Notes: generated from the letters alone by a model not told the origin. DNA of 64,000 bases from Eutypa lata (GCA_022661535.1 JAKULF010000007.1:4126772-4190771); one strand, 5' to 3'; positions 38,718 to 51,939 are shown, numbered from the stretch's first letter. A program made the numbers and translations.

Positions 38718-39522
38718 ATGATTACCATATTTCTTCCCCTCGCCTTGTTAGCTGTTTCCGTCTCTGCACAGTCGACCACGTCTTCCACGGGAACTACGGC
38801 CTGCACGGCACAGAACATACTCGACGCGTGCTTGGGTACAACTGAGGGTTATGTTAACCTATGCTCTCCAAGTGACTATATCTGTCTCTGTGGGAAGTAT
38901 GCGGCTATTGTAACGTAAGGATGAACCGATATAAGGCCCCATTACCCTCACGGATGATTTGGCTAATATGCCAACTATGCCACAGTTGCTTCAGTAATTG
39001 TCCGAACGATGCTCGTGCATCTGGCTACCAGAGTCAGAAGACCATGTACTGGTACGTAAATCAACATTGGTCGTTCTGAGTTCCGGCCTTGGTGAAGGAT
39101 ATAAATTGGAGCGCAGGACATCGCGGAAAATACTGATTAGTCTCACATCTTCCTTACCCCTGGCTAGTAAGATGACTTAGCAGGAAACAGAGGACTGACT
39201 ATCTGGACTTTATAACAGTTTAAACGCCAACCTATTCAGCACCACGACAAGGACAGAGACATCTAGTGCAGAAGGCACCGCTTCCGTATCTGCTACTACC
39301 ACGACTTCGGAGACGACGGCAACGACGGAGATCACTACCACCACTGCGGTATCATCCACCAACACCCAGGACACAACAGAGACCGTCGTTACTGGTTCTG
39401 ACTCCAGCGAGGCTACTACGACCTCAAACTCCGAGGGTGCCAATGGGGCTGCTCCTGAGCATGTGGCTAATGCTGGGAGACTACTCGCTGCAGTGGCCGG
39501 GCTCATGGCGGCTCTCCTATAA
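38718..39522 (+). CDS. Secreted GPI-anchored Ser/Thr-rich protein with eight cysteines
   Basis: Three exons: 38718-38914, 38986-39051 and 39219-39522; 188 residues. The signal peptide is MITIFLPLALLAVSVSAQ. The mature N-terminus has eight Cys spaced C-x7-C-x10-C-x6-C-x-C-x8-C-x3-C-x16-C across the three exons, including CLCGKYAAIVTCFSNCPND. A Thr/Ser-rich stalk of about 75 residues follows. The protein ends in a small-residue and hydrophobic tail (AGRLLAAVAGLMAALL) suited to GPI transfer. Cell-wall proteins of this type are common in Pezizomycotina; function is unknown. The spacing recalls CFEM domains except for the first pair, so a heme-binding role is possible but not supported by the sequence alone. 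Confidence 0.85.
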
Positions 39523-39805
39523 GATGAGGCATCTTAGGCGTATCTGGCTTGGTCTAGCGTTCATGTAACCAGGAGGTGCATAGTAACGATGTGGGGATTA
39601 AGTGCCCATGCTTGCTAGTTCGCCCCTACGAGAGACTTCAGGAAATACTGAGAAGAGAATATGTTGATGCCTAAGAAGTAATCGCATCGATGAATTACTA
39701 CCCTACACATCACTGGCTCTATGCCATATCCCAACCCGCCTAGGAACATGTACCGCCCCATAACTCAAACTCATTTGCGTGTTTTTTTCTTCCTTTTTTT
39801 CTTTT

Positions 39806-40006
39806 TCAGCTAGCCCCATTACATCCCCAAAGCTTACGATGCATTTCGATCGCTAAGGGGGTCTGCCACGCCCCATCGGCGGCAGCATCGACACTAACAA
39901 TATCCGCACTTCCTTTGTGGGAGCCACGAGAGCACAGATCGCAGAAGACGGGCTGCGGCACGCGGTTGCGACAGCCGCAGTAGCAGATGCAGAACAAGGT
40001 GCTCAT
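39806..40006 (-). CDS. Small Cys-rich protein, function unknown
   Basis: 66 codons on the minus strand, one exon. The N-terminal half holds CICYCGCRNR and FCDLCSRGSHKG, a spacing that could bind zinc; the second half has one more Cys. No signal peptide. Codon use is GC-rich, unlike the AT-rich DNA around it, which supports coding. I do not recognise the family. It lies tail to tail with the GPI protein gene. It could also be a chance frame. Confidence 0.5.
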   Translation of the reverse strand: MSTLFCICYCGCRNRVPQPVFCDLCSRGSHKGSADIVSVDAAADGAWQTPLAIEMHRKLWGCNGAS

Positions 40007-40927
40007 AATTATAGCTGGAAGTTAGTTAATCGTACTTAGTTTACCGGTGGGCTTGTTGAACTTCTCGAAGTTATAGCAAACGGGGTTAATAATGATAACA
40101 AAAAGGGGGGAAAGGGGAGGGGGCTTGGATAGATAGCTAAGTTAACGGCTGGTTGCAAGCAAAGAGGTATAAAGGTTTAGAAAGAGCCAAGGGCACACAT
40201 AATACAATTTATAAGTCAGAATGTCAGGCGGTTTTGGTGATAGTGCTCATTGCTATATCGGACGCATAGAGATATCGAACTGCCATGAATCAAAACGGTC
40301 ATGAGTGTGGAGATGTACGGATAGATCACTCGAAGGTTGCCATGGTAGTAAGAATTATGATTGAACCGACTAAACGCTGAATAGTTTTATGTAGGCCTAA
40401 CTTATTCCCTCCCGGGACAGCTTGAGATCAACTGTAAGTAAACAGTGATTTCTAGGCGGCTAGAACCAATATAGTACGAACACCCGTTTTCTATCTCTAG
40501 CAGCCTTGAATCACTATAGACTTATAGATAGACTTGGTATCTCAGGAACCCTACAACCCCAATGACCGACGCGGTTGGGCTGTTACTAGACATTTACCCG
40601 CAGTGAGGCGGGTATGATACATAAGTCCTAGTTCGCATCTAGGTTAGCAACCTATACGAATCAAGACATAAATAGAACGACAAGTTGTCTGAAAACGTCC
40701 GTATACATTCTCAATCCATGATATATTCTATGTACAGCTATCCCCTATGACAACCATGGACAAAAGAGACAGTCTAGGCGTGTCTGTATAGCATCTATCG
40801 ATCGATCGACCGACGCATGAAGGACTTTGGTATGCAACGTGAGATATAAGTACACAATAGCTGCCGTCTGTCTTTTTTTTTGTTTTTGTATAAACCATAC
40901 TCTTCTCTGCCCTACTCTACTCCCCTT
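40007..40927. other. Intergenic, no gene seen
   Basis: AT-rich. A short ATCG repeat (ATCGATCGATCGACCG) lies near 40797. The right end is the 3' region of the NDUFS7 gene. Confidence 0.5.
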
Positions 40928-41765
40928 CTACTTCCTGTACCAAATGCGAGTGATCTTCGTCTGCCTCATCTTGCGCTGCAGCTGGAAGATGCCGTACATG
41001 AGGGCCTCGCTGGTGGGGGGGCACCCGGGGACGTAGATGTCGACGGGGACGATGCGGTCGCAGCCCCGGACGACGCTGTAGCTGTAGTGGTAGTAGCCGC
41101 CGCCGTTGGCGCAGCTGCCCATGCTGACGACCCAGCGCGGCTCGGGCATCTGGTCGTAGACCTGGCGCAGGGCCGGGGCCATCTTGTTGGTCAGGGTCCC
41201 GGCCACGATCATCACGTCGGACTGGCGCGGCGACGCCCGGAAGATGATCCCCAGCCGGTCCTGGTCGTACCGCGGCGTCGAGAGGTGCATCATCTCCACG
41301 GCGCAGCACGCCAGCCCGAACGTCATCGGCCACAGCGACGACTGCCGCGCCCAGTTCGTCACTTGGTCCAGCGTCGTCAGCGCGTATTGGATCGCCCCCT
41401 TCGTGGGCTCTTGGCTCGGGAGCGGTATCTCCCTTCGTGGCCGCCCGGCGGTCAGGCCGGTGGCGGAGGATTGCGCTGTCACCGAGGTGGCATCTTTCTT
41501 CGAGGTCGTCGAGATGGAGGCGGTGGATTGGAAGGGTACGATTGATGTTGGTTTGGTTGCTGTTTTTAAGAACAAGGGTTAGCATCTCTGAATTTTATGT
41601 GTTATCCCCTCCTTCTTTTTTCCCTTCTTCCTTGCTTGACATTATTCTCATAGTTCTTAAATGGTTCTATCTTATCTATGGGCGGGAGGAAAATGATGGA
41701 CATGAAAGGGAACACCCACCCCTCAATGCCAGAGTGGCGGCTCGTCTTGACGAAGACGCTAGCAT
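40928..41765 (-). CDS. NDUFS7: Complex I subunit NDUFS7/PSST (nuclear-encoded, mitochondrial)
   Basis: Two exons on the minus strand: 41765-41720 and 41559-40928, intron 160 bases (GTGGGT donor, branch-like GCTAAC, ACAG acceptor); 225 residues. The first exon codes [15 protein letters not shown], a typical mitochondrial import leader, in phase with the second. The mature part carries the cysteines of the N2 iron-sulfur cluster: the tandem pair in [10 protein letters not shown], then MGSCANGGG and VPGCPPT. This is the subunit that passes electrons from the iron-sulfur chain to ubiquinone. High GC content and even codon use fit a core gene. The first exon is inferred from splice signals and leader character, so the exact start is less certain than the body. 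Confidence 0.93.
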
Positions 41766-44700
41766 TATGTCTATGGTTATCTTAGAAGGTCGATAGGTCA
41801 GGTCGGTATGATGAATTACGCCAAGATCGGAATTTGGTATAATGTGTGTCTCGTCTGCTTATCAAGGTGTCGATGGTTTGGTTTGTAGGGAAAGGACAAA
41901 TTAAAAAAAGAAAGATGGCAGGCGGAAGACGACGGAACTTTGCCTGCCAAATTCAGACCGAAGAAGAGAATACCCAGCTGGAGATGCTCAGGCTGTATGC
42001 ATTCGAGGAAGATATGAGTATGTAGCTTAACTAAGGTTTACGTCTATTATTTCTCCCAATTGGGAATGAATGAATTGCGCCTTTCGATGTTTGGTTCTTG
42101 ACGTTGACGACCTTCGATGCGCTCAATTTCGCCCCCGTCGGCTAATCATAAAATGAACTTCTCCGATTGGTTGGCTTGATATCTATCATTATGTAATCCA
42201 TATCTACGGGCATAAGTTATCCATGCATGCATAAGTCTCAATAAATTTATTCAATCTCCCACACTTCGTACCTACCTATGTTAGCCTGTCGAGTCTGTCA
42301 GCTGTCAGCCCCCACATGCTACCTCAGCGCCGTTGAAGCACAGCGTCTTTGTATGTATTGCACAATACAGTGCTCAGTAGTTCGTACAGTCCCTGAGATA
42401 AGACCCTGAGGGGCATCCGATAGCAACATGAACTACCTCTGGTATATATATATATCCATCCTCGATACAACATTTGAGTATTAACCTCGCATAATCAACT
42501 TCAGAGTGAAAGATTGTTGTAAAGCTCATATATACTTGAAAAGAATAAGAGAGAGAAATAGATAAACTTGCGACTTTATTATCATCGAACCAATACAACA
42601 TGACCAACCTACCTACATACTAATAATACTTCGTACGAATAGTCAACCACATGCGCACATGTTAAGAGAAACGGCAGACGGCAATGCACCTAATTTATTA
42701 ATACTCTTGGCCTTCTGACCGCCACTGACTCTCCCTGCATATCCGCGGCCTTGAATCTTGCAGCACGAAGTGTCATGCATTGATATCCTGACCGACGTTA
42801 AAATAAAAGAACGCCTTTCGGAATTTAGCACCCTGGATTAAAGCCCAACCCAGTTACCCGGGTCCCTCGTTACGAGGACGAGCACTACCTGAGCAGCCCG
42901 AGTTTGCTACTTTTCACCATTCCTACATATTGGCCAGGTCGAAAATTACCTACCCAGTACCTATATAGGTACCTAGCCTCTAGTAGTTATATTGTCATTT
43001 CTTTCACGGCAGTGCCTCTCATTCTTTTTCGGCGAAATCTAATTCTCATCCACGGATTGTACGTAGGAACAACGGGCACGCATATATTAACACCCCTCCC
43101 CTATCGTGCAGCATGTGCGCATGTCCGTCATATATATATGCCTAGGCTGGTGTATATGAAAAATAAAGAATTGAACAATTCACATTGCGTGATAGATGCC
43201 ACCTCGTCGTTATTAGCGGTGAAGAGAGCCTTCCATCAGCGAATCAGGAGTTGACTATGTAGGTGTTTAGATCGAGTTGAGCTGTGCGTTGTTATATTAC
43301 GTGTCATGTGCGTTGCTCGGCTGTGTTTTCCATCTTTTCACCGATGCGCGAATTCGCGAATTCAGCTCGTCCAAGCCTGCCCGCCTGTCCGCTCGCTATA
43401 ATGCAAACCACGGAGATTGGCCGCTAAAGAATCGAGGCTTGGTGGACTTTGGGGGCCTCATTTTACAGACCACACTCACTGCCCAACGCAGCAAGTATAT
43501 ACCGAAAAGAGGTGGTGACCTCGGATAAGCCTGACGATCTGTACAATACAATACAACATTACACAACACTACACTACACTACAGATATGGAAAGGAAACT
43601 CTAGACCACAACGGCCTAGGGGGGACGACAGAAAATCGGTCCGACCTAAAAAAAAACGGTGTTTGTGAGATGTCGTGTTTCATTTCATGAATATTTTCCA
43701 TATGGTCGGGTCTAAGTTGGCGTTCGGGTTCCTCGCCCAGGACTGACCCGGCTTTGTCTGGATCGTCTTTTAACTGTGAATGACGATGTAGAGCTAGAAA
43801 ACGGACACACGGGACCAGAATGACAGGGATGGATCCTCGAGAACAAAGGAGGAGGGGTTGTTTGGAAATGCGAATCTGGGGTATTTGCGGAGGCGCAGAG
43901 GCGTAACAAGCCAATCCTACGCCTAATTAGGTACGCTTGCGACATATCCCTACGTACGTACTTTTTTATGTTTGTCGACCCGTGGCCAACGTCACTCGAT
44001 CCCGCTAATATCAGCTCAAAAGAGATCGACAACGACATAATGGCTTATTGGTCTTTTGCTCGCTTACAGCTATTTTTCCCCCGGGGTCCCTCTGGGCACT
44101 CGCTTTTTTCCGTTTCTGGAGCTATTAATCTTCCAAAGAGTACAGAGTCTTGTTTTGTATTATTGTTCTTTGAAAATTTCCCCGTCAGTGGCTCTCCCCC
44201 AACCGGTGGATATACACTAAGAAACTAATTAGAACCGAGGGCTAAGCTACCTACCTACCTAACCTTGGGTATAGTTACTGCAATACAGTAGCTACAGACT
44301 AGAGAAGGCTATGGCGGCTAGTTAAGAGTTAAGGAAATTGAAGATATTTATTTTCTTCCTATAGGTAACCCTTCCCGCTTCCTCCCGCGTTTTGACTCTT
44401 TTCCCCTCAACTTCGTGGCTTCGTGGCTTCGTGTTATGTAGGCGCTGACTCATTTTCCCAGGCCTCGCGAATAATTTTCTTTTGTTCTCGGATCTTATAT
44501 ATGGCTCAGGTGAGGGTACAGAGAGACCCTGCTTGCCAATCTCGTAAAGCTTTTTAATGCGAAAGGGTTTTTATTGCGTAACTTGACGTCCTACCCTCAT
44601 AATCGTTACATACATACCTATACATCTACAGCCACCGATCACCGTGGGGAAGATCTAGTCTAAACCAATAACCTCAGTCCGGATGCATCCCAGCCTCGCC

Positions 44701-45082
44701 AGCCGACACCGCCGGTTGAAATTTCTGTAGCGTCGTCCGGTCCACAATTTAACTTGTTTGGACCCATCTATAGCATACAACTTTTAATTCTTCACCTACA
44801 GTACCTACCTACATTAGGTATTCAGAGGGTATCAGTATCATCACACTTATTTTGCTGGTATAATCCCCCTCGTTACCGCAGTCGCTCCCGGCGACGGCCC
44901 AAACTTGTCCCTATGGAACGTCCTTGCCGCCTGTCATCATCGGGCTCGCATAGCTGAGGAACCTTCCACCTCGGACGGCATTCGCTTTTTCAAGAAACAC
45001 CGGCATAGCTGTTATGCTATGATGTAATTTCGATAGCCTCTAAGAAGGTACCGCAGCCACCCCGCGACATCGACGCGTTAAT
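41766..45082. other. 3.3 kb intergenic, no gene seen
   Basis: Contains scattered TAGGTA runs and a CTACCTACCTACCTAACC run near 44251. Reading frames are short and unremarkable. A 36-codon frame at 41915 was considered and rejected. Confidence 0.5.
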
Positions 45083-48004
45083 ATGTCGTCTAAAGATATT
45101 ACCGATCGTGGTCCTGCAGTCTTCGCCGTGACTACCGGAACCTTCGTCCTAGCCTCCTGTTTTGTGGCCGCGAGACTGGTGTCTCGGTCACGAATCGTGC
45201 GTCAGGTGAGCTGGGACGACTACTTCATTATCATTGCTTGGATCTTGGCTTTTGGTCTCAGCTTCTCCGTAGACCTTGGGAGCCGCAATGGACTCGGGCG
45301 ACATGATAATGATATCGATTCAGGAGACTGGAGCACTCTTAGGCGCTGCGAATATGCCTTCTCTATTCTTTACGTATGTTGCTGACTGGGCCACTTGTGT
45401 GCGGAGCTCGGCTAATTCCTTTTGCAGAATCCAGCGCTTATGGCTACCAAGACATCAATCCTGATATTCTATCTACGTCTCTCCAAGAACACAGAGAGGG
45501 TTTTGCGGATAGCGTCCTGGGCTGTTCTGATTCTTGTCAATGTAGCCGGCGTTGTGCTCACGTTTCTAAACATCTTTCAATGTCGACCTATACGGGCCGC
45601 GTTTGATACCTACTCGGGGACGGCCCAGTGCATACCCTTGCTTACCGAGTTTATCTGTTCCGCTCCAATTAACATAGTTACTGACCTTGCGATCCTTGCG
45701 CTTCCTCTACCCGTGCTAACTGGCATGCGGCTACCGCGGAAGCAGAAGATAATATTGGTTCTTACTTTCGCCCTGGGCGTCTTCGTTACTATCGTTGATG
45801 TTATTCGTATATATTATCTCCAGCAAGCTATCACAGAGGTATCGCCTACTGTATCCAGCAACCCAGCCGCAACATTCGGCGACCAACCCGAGTTTGCTTG
45901 GAATGCATCTCTCTCGTTGATGTGGTCAGCCGTTGAGGTTAACATTGGTGTTACCTGCGCCTGTATACCTACACTAAAACCCCTAATTATCCGGATTCTT
46001 CCAGCTATGCTTGTCGACCCTGACGGGACACGCAGGGCCTCCGAAACGCTCGATACGAAATCACGTTCCCAGACGTCGGATAGACGCAATGGTGATGAAG
46101 GCACAGGCCGAGCACCCGTCGAAGGGATGAGTGCGGATGCGGGTGTCCTTCAACCTGCCACGATTACCAACGCCGATCGTTCCGCCATCGAGTCTTCGAC
46201 ACTTAATTTCATCACCACACCGGATATGACATCTCTACCTACTTTGGCGCCCATGGGCCGCACGGAACCTATGATGACGAATGGTACTTCCTATACGTCT
46301 GCCACTGAACATGAGCTGTACTTTGGTTTTGTTAACATGAGACGGCCTAAAAGCATGATCAGGACGTCAGTGTCTGATTCGTTTAAGTACTGTACACTGG
46401 TCACCGTGCTATTCTTCATATGGGGTTTCTCCTACGGCCTTTTGAACACTCTGAACAACGCTATTGCAACCGTTGCGCATATGACCACTGCTGAAACACT
46501 AGGACTTACAAGCATATACTTCGGAGCCGGCTATTTCTTGGGTCCTCTCCTTATTGGGGAATGGGTGCTACGTCATGATGAACATTCTCGGACCAAGAAG
46601 AGCCCTAATGGAACTCCTACTGTTGGTGGCTTCAAGGCGACTTTCATGGTGGGGCTTTGCATTTATGGCGTCGGGACTATTATGTTCTGGCCGAGCGCTG
46701 TGCTCACCTCCTTCACTGGTTTCATGATTTGCAATTTTGTCGTTGGTTTTGGCCTCGCGGTGCTCGAGACCGCCGCTAATCCCTTTGTCGCTTTGTGCGG
46801 CCCGATCGACTATGCCGAAATGCGATTGCTCGTTTCGCAAGGCATCCAAGCCGTAGCTACTGTCCTAAGCCAGCTACTAGCTCAGAAAGTATTCTTCAAG
46901 GACGTTGACAGTAGGACATCTACAGACTCAAAAGCACTGCTCGATGTCCAGTGGACGTACTTGTCCATTACACTATTTTGCGCGGCGCTCTCGCTCTTCT
47001 TATACTACATGCCCCTGCCAGAAGTCACGGATGCCGAGATGGAGAGCTCAACCCGGTATCTACCGGTCGACCCGAAGAAGAGGTGTTTTGGTGGTTTGCA
47101 GCTCCGCACTTGGACCCTTATTCTAGCCGTAATCGCCCAGTGGACATATGTGGCCGGTCAGGAGAGCATGAGCATTGCCTTCCAGAACATCTTGGGCCCG
47201 ACCACGACAGATGATCAATCACAAACAGAGGCAATCACAACTATAGGACCTTCGGCTCCAATATCTGACGTGCAATCAACTGGACTTTCCCTTTCGGTAT
47301 CTGACTACCTTCTCATAGCACATTCAGCCTTTGCTGTTTCCCGTTTTATCGCTGGCTATCTCGCGTATTTGTCACCCACCCACCCGAAGATACCTCAGCC
47401 CCGTACTATTCTTACCATTAGCACCGCACTTAGCATTGTGTGCGGAACAATCGTTACGGTTATACGCCCAGCAAACCCGTACTTGATCGCTATTCCCGCC
47501 ATCCTTTTCTTTTTCTTTGAAGGTCCCCTGTGGCCGCTTATCTTCGCCTTGGGCCTTCGCGGACAGGGCAAGCGTATGAAGCGAGCAGCGGCATATATCA
47601 CAATGGGAGGTTCCGGCCCAGCCTTCTGGCCTTTTGTGATGTATGCCGTCAATGTAAAAGGAGGAAGCTACCAAACATCTTTTGCCATAGTCCCTGCCCT
47701 GCTGGTGATCACCGGGTTCTTTTCCCTGTTCTTGGATTTGAAACGGGACGCCCAAGCTCTTGTAGACGCGAGGGTCGGTGCTGAGGAACAATCCCGCATA
47801 CAAGACGCCGCGCACCGGGATATGAACCTCGACGATATCATCGCCACCAGGAGAGACACGAGCGCAGCTGTAGAGCCTGCTCGGCTCTCGAAACCCAGCC
47901 TCGTCAAGAGGCTTTCCATCGCTCTTTCGGGAAACGGAAAGCGTCGCCGGAGTTCTGAGCAACCGATGACTGATCATAGGGAGGACAAGGACGACCCTGG
48001 CTGA
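45083..48004 (+). CDS. Fusion: fungal rhodopsin-like 7TM domain + FucP-type MFS transporter
   Basis: Two exons: 45083-45373 and 45428-48004 (GTATGT...TTGCAG, phase 0); 955 residues. Residues about 15-290 form a PTH11/rhodopsin-like 7TM domain: SWDDYFIIIAWILAFG, the conserved CEYAFSILYNPALMATKTSI across the splice, and SLMWSAVEVNIGVTCACIPT near its end. Residues about 295-410 are a polar Ser/Thr linker. Residues about 415-865 are a complete major facilitator domain of the FucP family, shown by FFIWGFSYGLLNTLNN (about 425) and GLAVLETAANPFVAL (about 543). The tail is basic. Both domains lie in the same long exon without a break, so the fusion is not a gene-model error. It probably sits in the plasma membrane and couples sensing to sugar or related transport; this is inference. 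The intron lies inside the 7TM part. Confidence 0.88.
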
Positions 48005-51000
48005 TATAGCTTGCGGGCAGTTCTTTAGTTAACCTTCGAAAGTGGCCAGGCGCCCATTCACTTGCGCGGCTGGTTTCCGTTGCATATGCTGTCGTGCAGA
48101 GCTACGAGTAGCAGCAACGCTAGATCATGAGGCTACATAGTCAGACTTCGAGCCATGCGGAGCCACTGAGTCTGCAGCATACTAGCTCCAGTATATTCCG
48201 GAGGTGTCGCAGCTCTGTAGCGCCAGCCATAGGGGCCAGGCGATCAGGCATGTATCTGCGAAGATCAGGTGATACCGCCTCTGTTGGCTTCGGGACAGCT
48301 GTAAGATTTAGAATCTTGAGGATCAGCTGCTTCCTCCTCGGGGTAGGAATGTAGGGTCATGCGAGACCCAATTTCCATGCGCTGGGGTCTGGTCATGAGG
48401 TGAATAGGCACCTCCTGGTCACGGAGAATCCAACTACAGTATCCTCGAGTAGATAAGCTACCTTCATTTCAGGCAAATGGTATGGGGCTTAAGGGTTGGA
48501 TACAGCACCTCGGACTGTGGCAGATGACGGCTCGGGATCTATCATGTATTACACACATAATAGGATTCGCTTTCACTGAGCAAATCATAGGTGTGAATGT
48601 AACTTGATAACGTAATTAATCACATATCATAAATAACAATCCCATTAATACTAGTAGCATTCCATTACCTATTACGCCTTGCTATGAAGGAATGCTCGAG
48701 ACTGACTACATTCATATTACATAGGAACTTTGAGCCGTACCGTTCGTCTAGGTGATGGTCCCTTTTCGATACCCTGTGCCTCTCCTCGTGTTTACTTGTT
48801 ACCGCTGTGCGTCTGCTCCAATGACTCATCTCTCTATTTCTTACCGCTCTCGTGGCTTTCTCTTCTCCTCCAGTACTCCTTGGTTTCTTTCTAGTTAGCC
48901 AAAGGCCGGTAGTTCCAACTCCATCGTTAATTGTAGGGATATCCAATTTAATCTGCCCTTCGCCTTACACATTCCGAAGACCGGGGGGGGGGGCAACAAG
49001 CATGGTTTACTCAGTCTTCTAATCTAGCCTTAGCTACTCGGCCATAACATCAAATGATGCCGTCCCAGGCAGACGTAAAATCTTTCCCAGCCCCTTCTTA
49101 TGTTCGACTTTACGAATCAGCATGGCGTGATATCCTATTCCCGCGCAAACTAGAACGTACCAAGTTTATGTTATCTCGATTCGCTCGTGTATTATCGACA
49201 TTAGACGTATCAGTTCTGTGTCGATGTCTCCTTCACGGGGAATTTGTTGAGGCACTCGGCGTGGCAGTCTACTATATAACGCTTCGCAAGAGGGTTAGCT
49301 CCCGAACTGACAATATTCCGCTTCTCCTACGTCAATGGTGTAATGGTTCAACCCTTTCAATTTGTTCCATCATAGAACTTGAGGAATGGGAGATGATGGT
49401 CTGGTTATTACCGTAGTCCCATCTTGTTCACACTAATTACAACTTATTTTCCAATAAGATAGTTCAACTTATTGGCGCCTAATACTCTGCAGGAGTATAA
49501 ACATGTTAACTGGTGGCTTTGTTTATCACGTTAACCCGGAAAATATAATAATTTCATCGTTCTCAAAATATACTAGATATATAATAAAACATGATAATAT
49601 ACCTAGAGGCATTTATTTTATGGCTATTTTATGTGATAATTCTGTTGATGTCCAGGTTTATAGCCGTAGGATTTATCTTTAATTAGCCATGATCTATTTA
49701 CTAGACGCCCGTGGGTCAGTTTGATAATACGTTATTTCTCTTCTTTGATCTTCGCCGTGTTAGCAACTATGCCTACTCGACTGCCCTGCCCTTAATTGCA
49801 CTCATTATCACTGACTACTTGATTCATAACATATCTCCAATCCTCTCCAGCTCATAAAAGGGGGTTGGCTGAGTTAGCCTGTATTTCACGTTCCACGGTG
49901 AGCATTATCATGGACATGCTTTCTTCGGGCAAACCTTGCAAGCTGCTATGTCTTTTGATATCTCTGAAGGTAATTCCGTAAGGGATGACTGTTACTTCAT
50001 CCGGCTGTGTGATCTAGACTGACGTATCGTACATATTGATCAAGATGTTACCGAGAAACGTAGCAATCGAGGCAGTAGAACATGATCGTGCTGTCTACTC
50101 CCTCACTTCCCGTCACTCCCCACGCCTGTTTTACGATATCAATCTGGTTCACGCATACATATACAACGTCATAGGTATATTTCTACCTTACGGCTTATAT
50201 ATCTTCATCTCAAACTCGAAACTCGTCGTCTCATACACCCCAACTTCCAAGGCAGGCCGTGACCTTTGAAGAAAATCCGTTAATATCTATAGTAATTCAT
50301 AACCCTAGATTTCCATCAAGTCAGTTTAGACTTCGCCGAAGTAAATCACTAATAGGTCAATTTAAGATGTGTTTTATGATATTTATATTGCAAGTTCGGT
50401 GTAAAATAACTGAAAAATGAGAGCTTCTTATAAAATACACCCATGATATCCCCAGATATTCAGGGCCACAGCGTAAATTAGGCTAGATTAAACCCTCATA
50501 AGATATTTCGGGTCTAACAGATTCAATTACCGCATTAACAACCATAACTACCACCTAACACCATCACAATAACTTTGCGGTAACTAGCTAGGTAAGTTGA
50601 GCGTTATTTGCGTACATAGTTAGTCCATACCCAGCTTATGAAGATCGTCCCCGCATACGCACTAGTATATAGCCTCTAAGTGCCGAGACGGTTCCCAGAA
50701 CCCACCCCCACTCTCCGAGGGTACTTCGCTATTCGTCACGGAGTCACAAAGTCACGAAGCTATGTATAGCAATATTATTAGCTAACTCCGTATGTAGCGT
50801 GCTGTCTTGGAGGGAAAAGAATTAGGAAAAGAATACAGAGGTCACTCATTGGTCCTTGCAGCTGGGTCCATAGTTGAGAAGAAAATTGTCACAACTCTAG
50901 CTTCGTGGCCTTCCCGTCAACAGCCGACGTATGGAGGGTACTAACGGGGCTACCAAAGACCCCTAGGGCCGCTACAACCTGCACCTCCTCCACAAATGTA

Positions 51001-51939
51001 TACTCCCATCGAATCTCATCGCCAAGATGTAGCATCAAACTTGGCTTTAACTTGGCTTTGCTTGGCTTTGGGGATCTCACAGAGCCTCTTGTTTCGCTGT
51101 GGTTTCTTAGCTAAGCACAGCAAACCACTCGACGTCTGTAGTCATCTACCGAGAAAAAGGGGAGAAGGCTTCACCAACGATGAAGACTTGTACTGGATGG
51201 TAGTCGGAAGTGTGTGGATCCCAAGTAAAACAAATTTATTTCCGTGCCCCTAACGTCGTTGACAGTGGTCCGTTCAATATGGCCCGAGGCTAGCAAAACA
51301 CGTACGTAGTACATTCGTAAGTTGTAACTGGGACTACCCAGATGCCAAAGTACAGTAACCATGTCGACCAATAAGTAGGTTAGTATATGGCCTAGTCGTG
51401 TCCGCATAGCAAGCATAGTCGATGTTCAGCAAGGGGCCGAGGAATGTGGGCATGGTGTGTATGGAGACGGACGTAAACCGGGACTCAGCGGTATTTGCGA
51501 GGATTTTTCGACAGGCACGCTTCCCAAACTATAACAATACCGGTAGCATCTCCGCAAAGCGAGACATAAATTTTAGAGTTTTCCTGGAGCTAGCCCAGGG
51601 ATCATCCACAAACATCCACCATCGCCGTTAAGAAGACAAGACCAATGGCACCATAGCCATTAGTTTCACAACATCCCGGCATAAGGCCCCCTTGATAATC
51701 AAACTTGATCTTATCAGATCTTTAGATTACGTAGCTCACGGTGGCTGTGTGGAGTTCCTGTTATTCGAATTCTTCTTCCCCCTCCCCGATACCGCCGGTT
51801 AGTGGTGCAAGTTTTTAAGCAAGTGAGAAGAAGAAAGGCCTTTATATATGCCACTCTCTAAAATGCCGCCTCCTGAAAACCACTCACGGCGAGTTTCGAA
51901 TGGCCACGGTTACCAGCGTGATAACCAAGTCTATACACC
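48005..51939. other. 3.9 kb AT-rich intergenic, no gene seen
   Basis: Especially AT-rich at about 49.4-50.6 kb. ORFs up to 120 codons lack recognisable domains. Possibly degraded repeats, but no terminal repeats or transposase traces were seen. Short AAAGCCAAG-type repeats lie near 51040. Confidence 0.5.
51843..51849 (+). promoter_or_regulatory. Possible TATA box of the P450 gene
   Basis: TATATAT about 91 bases before the ATG at 51940. Confidence 0.4.

Noticed and set aside
40917..41585. Long open frames on both strands over NDUFS7
   Set aside because: They are shadows of the GC-rich NDUFS7 exon; only one frame carries the cluster-binding cysteines.
41915..42025. 36-codon ORF (starts MAGGRRRNFACQIQTEEE) divergent to NDUFS7, with a GTATGT near its end
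   Set aside because: It could be a first exon, but no acceptor and following exon with coding character could be found; too short to call.
49327..49360. tRNA-like TGGTTCAACCC
   Set aside because: No acceptor stem, D-arm or anticodon arm could be folded around it. Other TTCGA matches (for example near 7989) also failed.
50889..51253. Overlapping 60-85 codon frames on both strands
   Set aside because: No recognised domain, and frames end quickly; AAAGCCAAG repeats there explain part of the open reading.
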